A DNA stretch of 40,554 nucleotides from CAIQIA01 sp049317465 (GTDB lineage Bacteria > Cyanobacteriota > Cyanobacteriia > PCC-6307 > Cyanobiaceae): NCBI GenBank assembly GCA_049317465.1, contig JBMOIF010000017.1, positions 1 to 40,554 of the forward strand. Reading direction: 5' to 3'. The position numbers and the translations under genes were made by a program. Shown here piece after piece: positions 1 to 7,818 of the stretch. A model generated the notes under the pieces. It worked only from the letters and a program-made list of their open reading frames with translations. It was not told the origin of the DNA and did not search any database. Position 1 is the stretch's first letter; the number at the start of each line of letters is the position of its first letter.

Positions 1-1
1 C

Positions 2-472
2 AGCTACGAGGATCTGCCCCAGCAGGAGAACGGCGTCGGCAGCATCCGCGCCTTCCTCGAAAGCATGGACGGGGCGACCCGCCGGCTGCCCCCGCGGCTG
101 CCCCGGCCCCAGGCGCTGAGCTGGGTGGTGGGCAGCCTTGTGGGGCCCTCCCTGGAACCGGCCGTGCAGCGGCTGCGCCAGGTGCAGGGCCTGGATCTAC
201 GGCTCATTGCGCTGCCCAGTCCCTACTGGGGCCAGCCCCAGGTGGTGACGGGCCTGCTCACCGGTGCCGACCTGGTGGCCGGCCTCCAGGGACGCGACCT
301 GGGGGATCGCCTGCTGTTGCCGGCGGTGACCCTGCGGCGGGGAGAGCCGGTGTTCCTGGACGACATGACCCTCGATGATCTGCGCCGGAGGCTGCCGGTG
401 CCGGTTGACGTGGTCGGGGGGGCAGATGAGATCGTGGCCGCCTGTCTCGGCAGGGAGCGGCCCGAGTCGTAA
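2..472 (+). CDS. TIGR03279/DUF512-family putative FeS protein, C-terminal fragment
   Basis: The reading frame is open from base 2 and ends at a TAA at 470-472, so only the last 156 residues are present; the start lies outside the window. The visible part has the C-terminal features I associate with the cyanobacterial DUF512/TIGR03279 family of putative Fe-S oxidoreductase-like proteins: an ENGVGSIRAFL segment near the left edge, a TGLLTGADLVAGL segment and an FLDDMTLDDLRRRL segment close to the end. The PDZ-like and cysteine-bearing N-terminal parts that would settle the family are missing. Function is not established. It lies 29 nt upstream of the TolC-like gene on the same strand, so co-transcription is possible. 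The family call rests on remembered motifs. Confidence 0.75.
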   Translation, partial: SYEDLPQQENGVGSIRAFLESMDGATRRLPPRLPRPQALSWVVGSLVGPSLEPAVQRLRQVQGLDLRLIALPSPYWGQPQVVTGLLTGADLVAGLQGRDLGDRLLLPAVTLRRGEPVFLDDMTLDDLRRRLPVPVDVVGGADEIVAACLGRERPES

Positions 473-501
473 TCTCCCGTGACGAAAGGAATCCCCTCGC
501 C

Positions 502-2298
502 ATGGCGCCCGGACGCATGCGCTCCCTGGTCCTCGCCCTGGTGATCCTCACGGGCACCGCCGCCCGCAGCCAGCAGGCCCCGGCCGAATCTCCCGAGCCA
601 CCCCCGGCCGGCACCCTGCCGGCGACTGCGGCACCCATCCCCGAGGCTCCCTTCCCGGTGGCCATTCCGACGCCGCCGCCGCTGCCCTTGGCGCCGGCCG
701 TCAAGGGGCCGCGGCCGAAATCCAACCCCACGGTGCTGCCTCCGGCCGCCACCACCCCACCCGCCGGCCTTGAGCCCCTGCTGGGTCCTGCTCCCCTGGC
801 GCTGCCCACCAGGCCTGAACAGGTGCGGATCAATGATCTGGTGCCGCTGACATTGGTCCAAGTCGAGCGCCTCGCTGAGGTCAACAGCCCCCGGCTCAAG
901 GCCGTGGCCATGCAGGTGGAAGAGGCTAAATCCGTGCTGCGGGAGAGGATCTCCGCCTGGTATCCCACCCTCAGTCTGCAGACCCAGAACGCCTTTCCTG
1001 CCTTCAACTTCGGCACCACCTATCGCAATTACGCCGACTTCAACAACTCTCTGCCCGGCAACCGTCAGTCCAGCCCCAACACCAATGCTGGCGGTGACGG
1101 CCTCTCAAACCCCTTCCTCCAGACACGCACCTACGGCGCATCGCTCAACCTGGCCATCAACTGGGATCTGATCAATCCCCAGCGGGTGCCCCAGATCGCC
1201 GCCGCCCGTGACGGCTATGAAAAGGCGAAGAACTCCTATCTGATTGAGCTGCGGGATCTTCGGCTCAGGATTGCCCAGGCGTACTATCAACTGCAGTTGT
1301 TCGACGACACGGTTCGCATCGGCCGCTCCTCCGTGCAGTCGTCCCTCGTCAACCTGCGTGATGCCCGGGCCCGCTATCAGGCCGGCGTTGAGACCAAGCT
1401 GGCCGTGATGGAGGCCGAAACCCAGCTGGCCCGCGACCAGCAGGTGCTCACCCAGTCCTTGGCCAGCCAGGCCACCCAGCGTCGTCTGCTGGCCCAGCTG
1501 CTTGACCTGCCCCAGACGATCACGCCCACCGCCGCCGCCCCCTCGGGAGTCGTGGGGGTGTGGCAGCCTAGCCTGCAGGAAAGCATCATCGCCGCGTTTG
1601 CCTTCCGCGAGGAACTCGACAACAAGCTGCTTGATATCTCGATCGCCAATTCCAACGCCAATGAGTCGATTGGTGCTGTTCAGCCGTTCCTTGGCATCGG
1701 CTCCACCTCGGGCTGGAACAAGACCTTCGGTCAGAGCAACTCCCAGCCGCCGGTCAACATGGGCACCGTCACCGAACAGCTCGACCAGTCGCTGGCCATG
1801 AACCTGCGCTGGAACATCTTCGACGGCGGCAGGGCTGCCGCCCAGTCGCGCCGGTTCCGCCAGGTGGCCAAGGAGAACGCCTACCTCTTTGCCGACACCC
1901 GCAACCAGCTGCGTCTGGATGTCGAGAGCTCCTTCTTCAAGCTTCAGGAGAACGTGCGCAATCTGCTCTCCAACTCCCGCGAGGTGGTCAGCAGCCGCGA
2001 GGCCCTCCGCCTTGCCAGGCTGCGCTTTCAAGCCGGCGTCGGCACCCAGCGCAACGTCGTCGATGCCCAGCGTGACGTGACCCAGGCCGAGGTGCGTTAC
2101 AGCCAGGCCCTGTTCGACTACAACGTGTCCATCGCCGAGCTCCAGCGCCGCACGGGCCTTGACCGGGTGCTGCGCTGTGCCCCCTCCCGGCTGCCGGCTC
2201 AGCCGCCGCCGCAGGATCCGCTCACCAACATCCCGGTGCTGCCGGTGCCCTCCACCTCTCCGTGCGAGATGGAGCCCCTGGCGAACTCCCGCCCCTGA
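502..2298 (+). CDS. TolC-family outer-membrane efflux protein
   Basis: 598 residues. The ATG is preceded by a GAAAGGA-type ribosome site at 484-490. Residues 1-22 look like a signal peptide (basic start, LVLALVILTG core, AARS end). Residues 25-100 form a proline/alanine-rich linker. The rest is TolC-like: long amphipathic helices in two repeats, the first with the RLRIAQAYYQLQ region and the second with LDVESSFFKLQEN and ALRLARLRFQAGVGTQRNVVDAQRDVTQAEVRY, the usual efflux-protein ending. TolC proteins form a trimeric barrel and periplasmic tunnel for type I secretion or multidrug export. No membrane-fusion protein or inner-membrane pump is encoded next to it, so its partner must be elsewhere. 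The following MFS gene begins 9 nt after the stop, which suggests one operon. Confidence 0.92.
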   Translation: MAPGRMRSLVLALVILTGTAARSQQAPAESPEPPPAGTLPATAAPIPEAPFPVAIPTPPPLPLAPAVKGPRPKSNPTVLPPAATTPPAGLEPLLGPAPLALPTRPEQVRINDLVPLTLVQVERLAEVNSPRLKAVAMQVEEAKSVLRERISAWYPTLSLQTQNAFPAFNFGTTYRNYADFNNSLPGNRQSSPNTNAGGDGLSNPFLQTRTYGASLNLAINWDLINPQRVPQIAAARDGYEKAKNSYLIELRDLRLRIAQAYYQLQLFDDTVRIGRSSVQSSLVNLRDARARYQAGVETKLAVMEAETQLARDQQVLTQSLASQATQRRLLAQLLDLPQTITPTAAAPSGVVGVWQPSLQESIIAAFAFREELDNKLLDISIANSNANESIGAVQPFLGIGSTSGWNKTFGQSNSQPPVNMGTVTEQLDQSLAMNLRWNIFDGGRAAAQSRRFRQVAKENAYLFADTRNQLRLDVESSFFKLQENVRNLLSNSREVVSSREALRLARLRFQAGVGTQRNVVDAQRDVTQAEVRYSQALFDYNVSIAELQRRTGLDRVLRCAPSRLPAQPPPQDPLTNIPVLPVPSTSPCEMEPLANSRP

Positions 2299-2307
2299 TC
2301 CCACGGC

Positions 2308-3699
2308 TTGCCTGCTCCCCGCCTGCTGTTGCTGTCGTTGCGCCTCGGCCTGTACCAGGCCTGCCTCGGGGGACTGTCGGTGCTCACCCTCGGCATCTTC
2401 AACAGGTTGCTGATCAATGAGTTCGCCGTGCCCGCCGGCCTGGCCGCCCTCGCCCTCGGCGCCCAGCAGCTGGTGGCCTTCACGCGGGTGTGGTTCGGCC
2501 AGCGTTCCGACCGCTGCCGCTGGCTGGGCCTGCGGCGCACGCCTTTCATCGTTTCCGGTGCTGCCGCTTTCTGCCTGCTGTTCTGGTTGGCCGGCCGCAC
2601 GGTGCTCTGGGTCGCCGCGGCGTCCCAGTCCGGGGATGGCTCGGCGGTGCTGGGGCGCTGCCTGGTGCTGACCCTGCTGTTTCTGGCCTATGGCACGGCC
2701 ATCTCGGCCAGTGCCACGCCCTTCGCCGCCCTGCTGGTCGATGTCACCGAGGAGCGCGAGCGGCCGGTGCTTGTCTCGATCGTCTGGACGATGCTCACCG
2801 TCGGCATCGTCGTCGGTGCCGTGCTGGCCAGCCGCTTTCTCGGCAGCGCCTGCGCCGATGCCACCCTGCCGTCGATGGTGGCTGGCGTGGAACGTCTGAT
2901 CCAGGTGGCGCCCCTGGTCTGCTTCGGCCTGGTGCTGATCGCGGTGCTGGGGGTCGAGCAGCCGCAGCAGGCTGCGGGGTCGGCCGCGGCAAAGACGACC
3001 GAGTCGACCGCCCCCGAGCCGGGATTCTGGCGGTCCCTGCGGTTGGTGCGGGCCGATCCCCAGGTGGGCTACTTCTTCGTGGTGCTTTGCCTGTTCACCT
3101 TCAGCCTGTTTCTCCAGGAGTCGGTGCTGGAGCCCTACGGAGGGGCCATCTTCGGTCTGTCGGTGTGTGACACGACCCGTCTCAATGCCCTCTGGGGGAT
3201 GGGCACCCTTCTCGGCATCGGCAGCACCGGCTTCTTGCTGGTGCCGCGGCTGGGTCCCCAGCGCACGGCCCTGCTGGGGGGTGGCCTGGCTGCTGCCTTT
3301 CTGCTGCTGATCGTTCTGGCCGGTGCCCTTGGATCCCTGGGGCTCTTCCGCGCCGGCCTGGTGCTGTTCGGCTACGGCGCCGGGGTCTGCACCAACGCCT
3401 CCCTCACCTTGATGCTCAGCCTCACCTCCCCACGACTGGCGGGCACCTTCCTCGGCGTCTGGGGGTTGGCCCAGGCCTATGCCCGCGGGATCGGCACCGT
3501 CGCCGGCGGCGGCCTGCTCAGCCTGGCCGGCGGTGTCGTGGGTGGTCAGGACAGCTTCGCGGCCTATGCCAGCGTGTTTGTTCTCCAGTCCCTTGGTCTG
3601 CTGCTCTCGGGTCTGCTGCTGCTGCGGGTGGACACCGCCCTCTTCCAGCAGCGGATTGAACGGGCCTTCGCCCGCCTGGCCGCCGCCGAGCTCGACTGA
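2308..3699 (+). CDS. PucC/BCD-family MFS transporter (putative chlorophyll carrier)
   Basis: 463 residues starting at a TTG 9 nt after the tolC-like stop; no upstream ATG fits. About twelve hydrophobic segments are visible. The N-terminal block (LRLGLYQACLGGLSVLTLGI, then FNRLLINEF, then VAFTRVWFGQRSDR) is characteristic of the PucC/LhaA/BCD branch of the major facilitator superfamily. Members in purple bacteria assist bacteriochlorophyll delivery to antenna complexes, and cyanobacterial relatives are assumed to handle chlorophyll. The exact substrate cannot be read from sequence. Residues 225-240 form a short polar central loop between the two six-helix halves. The inositol-phosphatase-like gene follows after 23 nt on the same strand. 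Confidence 0.88.
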   Translation: MPAPRLLLLSLRLGLYQACLGGLSVLTLGIFNRLLINEFAVPAGLAALALGAQQLVAFTRVWFGQRSDRCRWLGLRRTPFIVSGAAAFCLLFWLAGRTVLWVAAASQSGDGSAVLGRCLVLTLLFLAYGTAISASATPFAALLVDVTEERERPVLVSIVWTMLTVGIVVGAVLASRFLGSACADATLPSMVAGVERLIQVAPLVCFGLVLIAVLGVEQPQQAAGSAAAKTTESTAPEPGFWRSLRLVRADPQVGYFFVVLCLFTFSLFLQESVLEPYGGAIFGLSVCDTTRLNALWGMGTLLGIGSTGFLLVPRLGPQRTALLGGGLAAAFLLLIVLAGALGSLGLFRAGLVLFGYGAGVCTNASLTLMLSLTSPRLAGTFLGVWGLAQAYARGIGTVAGGGLLSLAGGVVGGQDSFAAYASVFVLQSLGLLLSGLLLLRVDTALFQQRIERAFARLAAAELD

Positions 3700-3722
3700 A
3701 TGTCCCCCGCCCGATCGTTCCC

Positions 3723-4553
3723 GTGACTTCTGGTTTCAGCACTGCCGAGACCTCGCAGCATCCCTTCCCCCTCAGCAGCGACTGGAGCCCCCTGTTCTCC
3801 CTCGTCGACGAGGTCGCCGAACGGCAGCGTCGGGATTTCGGGCGGCTCGCGAGCGACCTCAAGGCGGATGGCAGCCTGATCACCGATTGCGACCGCTGGA
3901 GTGACGCCACCCTGGCGGCTGGGCTGGCGCAGTTCTTCCCCCGCGATGGCCTGCTCAGCGAGGAGGGCAGCACGAGCGTTCCGGAGGTCCCGGGCTTCTG
4001 GGTGGTGGATCCCCTCGACGGCACCACCAATTTTTCGGTGGGTCTTCCGATCTGGGCGATCTCGATGGCCCGCATCGAGGACGGGCGACCGGTGGCCGCC
4101 CTGCTCGATGTGCCGCCTCTGGGTCAGCGCCTGCTGGCCCTGCGGGGTCAAGGCGTCTGGAACAACGGCCAGCCCCTGGCACCACCGGCGCCGCCCCGCC
4201 ATGGCTGCCGCTGCGCCAGCCTCTGCAGTCGCTCGATCGGGGTGCTGCGGCGCGTGTCCGATCCGTTCCCTGCCAAGACGCGCATGCTGGGCGTCGCCAG
4301 CCTCAACCTGCTCGGTGTGGGGCTGGGCACGATGGCGGCAGCCCTTGAGGCCACCCCCCGCATCTGGGATCTGGCTGCCGTGTGGCTGATCCTCGAGGAG
4401 CTGGGTTGTCGCCTCCAACCCCTCGGCGCCGATCCCTTCCCGCTGCAGCCAGGCGCCGACCTGGGTTCCGCCGCCTACCCGCTCCTGGCGGCCCGGGATG
4501 ACGATCAGCTGCAGCGGTTCCTGCCCTGGGGGCTCGCCCTCGCTCAGGGCTGA
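3723..4553 (+). CDS. Inositol monophosphatase family protein
   Basis: 276 residues with a GTG start at 3723. The Mg-binding motifs of the FIG/inositol-monophosphatase superfamily are present: a SEEG element at residues 79-82, DPLDGTTNF at 96-104 and WDLAA at 215-219. These bind two or three divalent metals and hydrolyse a phosphomonoester. The substrate could be inositol phosphate, histidinol phosphate, 3'-phosphoadenosine-5'-phosphate or a sugar bisphosphate, and the sequence does not decide this. The last 10 nt overlap tail-to-tail with the Obg gene on the other strand. It is probably the last gene of the plus-strand operon. Confidence 0.9.
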   Translation: MTSGFSTAETSQHPFPLSSDWSPLFSLVDEVAERQRRDFGRLASDLKADGSLITDCDRWSDATLAAGLAQFFPRDGLLSEEGSTSVPEVPGFWVVDPLDGTTNFSVGLPIWAISMARIEDGRPVAALLDVPPLGQRLLALRGQGVWNNGQPLAPPAPPRHGCRCASLCSRSIGVLRRVSDPFPAKTRMLGVASLNLLGVGLGTMAAALEATPRIWDLAAVWLILEELGCRLQPLGADPFPLQPGADLGSAAYPLLAARDDDQLQRFLPWGLALAQG

Positions 4554-5575
4554 GGCGCCTCCGGCCCGGTTTCGCCGCTCTGGTCGAGCAGTCCAAGCGA
4601 CTGCCACACCTGCTGCCGCAGGGCTTCCAGGCCTTCCCCCGTGGCCGCCGAAATCACCAGGGGGTGCTGCCCCAGGCCTGCGGCCAGGTCGTCGCAGTGC
4701 TGCTGCCGTTCTTGGTCCGTGAGCAGCTCGGCCTTGGTGAGCACCAGCAGCCGTGGCCGTGCCGGCAGGCCATGGCCGTATGACTCCAGTTCCCCCAGCA
4801 GCACCCGGGCATCGGCCAGGGGATCATCGGACGAGCCGTCGACCAGGTGCAGCAGCAGCCGGGTGCGTTCGATGTGGCGCAGAAAGTCGTGGCCCAGGCC
4901 GGCCCCCTGGGCCGCCCCGGCGATCAGCCCCGGGATGTCGGCGAAAACGGTGCCGTCGCCGCTCGGCCGCCGCACCACCCCCAGGTTCGGCACCAGGGTA
5001 GTGAAGGGGTAGTCGGCGATGCGCGGCCGGGCTGCCGACAGCACCGAAATCAGCGTGCTCTTGCCGGCGTTGGGCAGGCCGACGATGCCCACCTCAGCCA
5101 GCAGCTTGAGCTCGAGCTGCAGTTCCCAGGTCTCCCCCTCGCGCCCCTCGGTGGCCTTCTCCGGCGCGCGGTTGCGGTTGCTGAGGAAGTGGGCGTTGCC
5201 GAGGCCGCCGCGGCCCCCCTTGGCCACCATCAGCTCCTGGCCGGGCTCGGTCAGGTCACCGAGCAGGATGCCGGTGCGCCGATCCCGCACCTCAGTGCCA
5301 CAGGGCACACGGATGATGAGGTGGGGCCCGCAGGCCCCGCTGCAGCGGTTGGGCCCGCCGCGACGGCCGTCCTCGGCCTCGAAGCTGCGTTTGTACTGGA
5401 AATCAAGCAGCGTCTGCAGGTTGCCGTCGGCCAGCAGAACCACATCGCCGCCACGACCCCCATCTCCCCCCGACGGTCCGCCGGCGGGCACGTACTTCTC
5501 GCGGCGGAAGGCGACGATCCCGTCGCCGCCGCGTCCTGCCCGCACCTGGACGCGGGCCTGGTCGATGAACTGCAT
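4544..5575 (-). CDS. obg: GTPase Obg/CgtA
   Basis: The protein begins MQFIDQA with ATG at 5575; the open frame extends further upstream, but this start gives the conserved Obg N-terminus. 343 residues. Residues 1-157 are the glycine-rich Obg fold (GRGGDG, GGPSGGDGGRGG, KGGRGGLGNAHF). The G domain follows: G1 GLPNAGKST at 166-174, G3 DIPG at 213-216, G4 TKAE at 280-283 and G5 SAATGEG at 309-315. Obg GTPases act in late assembly of the large ribosomal subunit and in stress control. The Obg C-terminal (OCT) domain of longer homologues is absent; the protein ends in a short acidic tail. G4 has Glu where Asp is usual. The gene is divergent from an ABC ATPase 37 nt away. Confidence 0.96.
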   Translation of the reverse strand: MQFIDQARVQVRAGRGGDGIVAFRREKYVPAGGPSGGDGGRGGDVVLLADGNLQTLLDFQYKRSFEAEDGRRGGPNRCSGACGPHLIIRVPCGTEVRDRRTGILLGDLTEPGQELMVAKGGRGGLGNAHFLSNRNRAPEKATEGREGETWELQLELKLLAEVGIVGLPNAGKSTLISVLSAARPRIADYPFTTLVPNLGVVRRPSGDGTVFADIPGLIAGAAQGAGLGHDFLRHIERTRLLLHLVDGSSDDPLADARVLLGELESYGHGLPARPRLLVLTKAELLTDQERQQHCDDLAAGLGQHPLVISAATGEGLEALRQQVWQSLGLLDQSGETGPEAPQP

Positions 5576-5586
5576 TGGCTCAACCC

Positions 5587-5592
5587 TAGGAT
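5587..5592 (+). promoter_or_regulatory. Candidate -10 box (TAGGAT) in the obg/ABC ATPase divergent region
   Basis: The 37-nt intergenic region between the divergent obg and ABC ATPase genes contains a TAGGAT hexamer, about 21 nt before the TTG start of the ABC gene. It lies within a palindromic CCTAGG, so the minus strand also carries a similar TAGGGT box that could serve obg. No convincing -35 was seen. This is an inference from position and hexamer only. Confidence 0.35.
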
Positions 5593-5612
5593 CCGACGGT
5601 TGCGGCAGCCGT

Positions 5613-6794
5613 TTGGCCGGGGTTCGCTTCGAGAGGATCAGCAAGAGCTACCCCCCCCGGGGCAGTGCCGGCCGTGGTGCCGGGCCGGTGCAGGTGCTGC
5701 ACGACCTCGACCTCAGCATCGCCGACGGCGAGTTTCTTGTGCTGGTGGGGCCGTCGGGTTGCGGCAAGAGCACCCTGCTGCGGTTGCTGGCCGGTCTTGA
5801 GCAGCCCAGCGGCGGCGAAATCTGGGTGGGGGAGCGGCCCGTGAGCCGCCTGCGGCCGTCCGAGCGCGACGTGGCCATGGTCTTCCAGAGCTATGCGCTC
5901 TACCCCCATCTGAGCGTCGCCGACAACATCGCCTTCGGCCTGCGCCGCAGTCGCCCCCGCACGCCGCTGCAGCAGCTGCAGGACGCCGCCTCCGGGGTTC
6001 TGCGTCTGCCGTCTGAACGGGAGCGTCGCGTGGCGTCCCGGGTGGCCGAGGTGGCGGCCATGCTCGAGCTTGAACCCCTGCTCAGGCGCCTGCCCAGGGA
6101 ACTGTCCGGTGGCCAGAAGCAGCGGGTGGCCCTGGGCCGGGCCATTGCCCGTGAACCGGCGGTGTTCCTGATGGATGAGCCCCTCAGCAACCTCGATGCC
6201 AAGCTGCGCACGGGCACCCGCGCCCAGATCACGGGTCTGCAGCGCCGCCTGGGCACCACCACCGTCTATGTCACCCATGACCAGGTGGAGGCGATGACGA
6301 TGGGCCACCGCATCGCCGTGCTCAACGGCGGCCGTCTGCAGCAGCTCGGCACGCCGCTTGAGCTCTACCGCTGGCCCGCGAACCTGTTCGTCGCTCAGTT
6401 CATCGGCAGTCCGCCGATGAATCTGCTGCCGGTGCGGGTGGCTCCCGGGGGCCAGCTGCAGCTCGGTCAGCGCCGCTTTCATCTGGAGGCTCCCCTCGCC
6501 GATCTGGTGGCGGGCCGCAGCGGCGAGGCGCTCACCGCCGGCCTGCGGCCGGAACATCTGCGCCTGGGGCCGGCCGCCAACCGCAACATGCCCGCCGAGG
6601 TGGCCCATCTTGAGGCCCTGGGCAACGAACAGCTGCTCACCTGCCGGCTGGCTGAGGACGACCATCTGGTGCAGCTGCGTGTGGATCCGGAGCGGTCCCT
6701 GAGGCCCGGCGAGACGGTGCATCTTGAGGTGGAGTCCATGGGCTGGCGGTTGTTCGATGCCGCCGGAGATGCCCTGCGGCCACCCCAGGGCTGA
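5613..6794 (+). CDS. ABC transporter ATP-binding protein, MalK/UgpC type
   Basis: The first usable start is TTG at 5613, giving a 393-residue protein beginning MAGVRFERISKSY; the open frame runs far upstream across obg, but that part is antisense shadow. Motifs in order: Walker A GPSGCGKST (46-54), Q-loop VFQSYALYPHLSV, signature LSGGQKQRVALGRAI, Walker B VFLMDEPLSNLDA and switch VYVTHD. A 120-residue C-terminal TOBE-type region follows (FIGSPPMNLLP, GLRPEHLRLG), typical of carbohydrate importers of the MalK/UgpC/MsmK class. An insertion of about 30 residues after the Q-loop (LQDAASGVLRLPSERERR) lengthens the helical subdomain. No permease or binding protein is adjacent, so it may serve sugar or polyol permeases elsewhere. 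Confidence 0.9.
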   Translation: MAGVRFERISKSYPPRGSAGRGAGPVQVLHDLDLSIADGEFLVLVGPSGCGKSTLLRLLAGLEQPSGGEIWVGERPVSRLRPSERDVAMVFQSYALYPHLSVADNIAFGLRRSRPRTPLQQLQDAASGVLRLPSERERRVASRVAEVAAMLELEPLLRRLPRELSGGQKQRVALGRAIAREPAVFLMDEPLSNLDAKLRTGTRAQITGLQRRLGTTTVYVTHDQVEAMTMGHRIAVLNGGRLQQLGTPLELYRWPANLFVAQFIGSPPMNLLPVRVAPGGQLQLGQRRFHLEAPLADLVAGRSGEALTAGLRPEHLRLGPAANRNMPAEVAHLEALGNEQLLTCRLAEDDHLVQLRVDPERSLRPGETVHLEVESMGWRLFDAAGDALRPPQG

Positions 6795-6796
6795 GT

Positions 6797-7747
6797 TCAG
6801 GCCGGCGGAGTCGGCAGCGGTTCCAGCTGCAGGGTGGCATGGTCGATGCCCAGGGACGCCAGCTGGGCCTTGGCCCGGTGCAGCAGGTCCATGTCATCCA
6901 CCGTCAGCTGACGGCGGACGAGGTGGGCGGTCAGGGCGGTCTGGGAGGTGCTCATGGCCCAGATGTGCACATGGTGCACATCCACGACGCCTTCCAGTTC
7001 CCGCAGGACCCGTTCGACGGCATCGGGGTCGATGCCGGGGGGCACGGCATCCAGGGTGACCAGCAGAGCCTGGCGCAGCAGTTCCCAGCCGGTCCAGGCC
7101 ACGGCCAGGCCGACGCCGATCCCGGTGAGTGGATCGAGCCAGGCCAGCCCCGTGACCTTGACCAGCAGGGCGCTGAGCAGCACCGCCGCGCTCACGGCCG
7201 CATCGGTGAGCAGATGCACCGCGGCGGCCCGGCGGTTGAGGTCGTGGTCATGGCCGCCGTCGGAGAACAGCCGGGCCGACAGCAGGTTGACGACGATGCC
7301 GGCCATGGCGGCCCAGGCCACCGGACCGGGATTCATCTCCACCGGTCGCTGCAGGCGCTGGATCCCCTCGGTGATCACGATGGCGGCGGCCATCACGATC
7401 AGGGCCCCGTTCATCAGGGTCGCCAGCTGGGTCGTGCGGCCGAATCCGTAGGTGAAGCGCCGGTTCGCCGGCCGGCGGCTGAGGTGTTCCGCCCCCCAGC
7501 CCAGCAGCAGGCCGGCCACATCGCCCAGGTTGTGCAGCGCATCGCCGATCAGGGCCAGGGAGCCGAAGCTGATCCCGATGACCAGTTGCAGTCCCGAGAG
7601 GGCGCTGTTGAGCAGCACGCTCGTGCGGAAGGCAGCCGGATTGCGGGCGGCGTGCTGATGCAGCGACTGGTGGGGCAGCCGCTGGCGCTCGACCGCCGGG
7701 TGGGGCGGATGGTCGCCGTCGGGGGAGTGGGGGTGGGCGTGGGCCAT
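6797..7747 (-). CDS. Cation diffusion facilitator (CDF) family metal transporter
   Basis: 316 residues from ATG at 7747. The N-terminus is histidine-rich (about seven His in the first 32 residues). Six hydrophobic helices follow. TM2 carries LIGDALHNLGD, with the H/D pair at residues 72 and 76, and TM5 carries HLLTDAAVS; these HxxxD pairs form the metal site in zinc-type CDF exporters such as ZitB/CzcD. The cytoplasmic C-terminal domain is present (VERVLRELEGVVDVHHVHIW). The likely role is proton-driven efflux of Zn(II) or a related divalent cation, but the metal cannot be fixed from sequence. It is the last gene of the minus-strand run, 71 nt after mutS2. Confidence 0.92.
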   Translation of the reverse strand: MAHAHPHSPDGDHPPHPAVERQRLPHQSLHQHAARNPAAFRTSVLLNSALSGLQLVIGISFGSLALIGDALHNLGDVAGLLLGWGAEHLSRRPANRRFTYGFGRTTQLATLMNGALIVMAAAIVITEGIQRLQRPVEMNPGPVAWAAMAGIVVNLLSARLFSDGGHDHDLNRRAAAVHLLTDAAVSAAVLLSALLVKVTGLAWLDPLTGIGVGLAVAWTGWELLRQALLVTLDAVPPGIDPDAVERVLRELEGVVDVHHVHIWAMSTSQTALTAHLVRRQLTVDDMDLLHRAKAQLASLGIDHATLQLEPLPTPPA

Positions 7748-7818
7748 GGAGGAGGCTCCGCTGGGCCTTGTCTAGAGGCGGCCCCACCCTGCCGTCGACC
7801 CCGGCTGCGGCACGGCCG

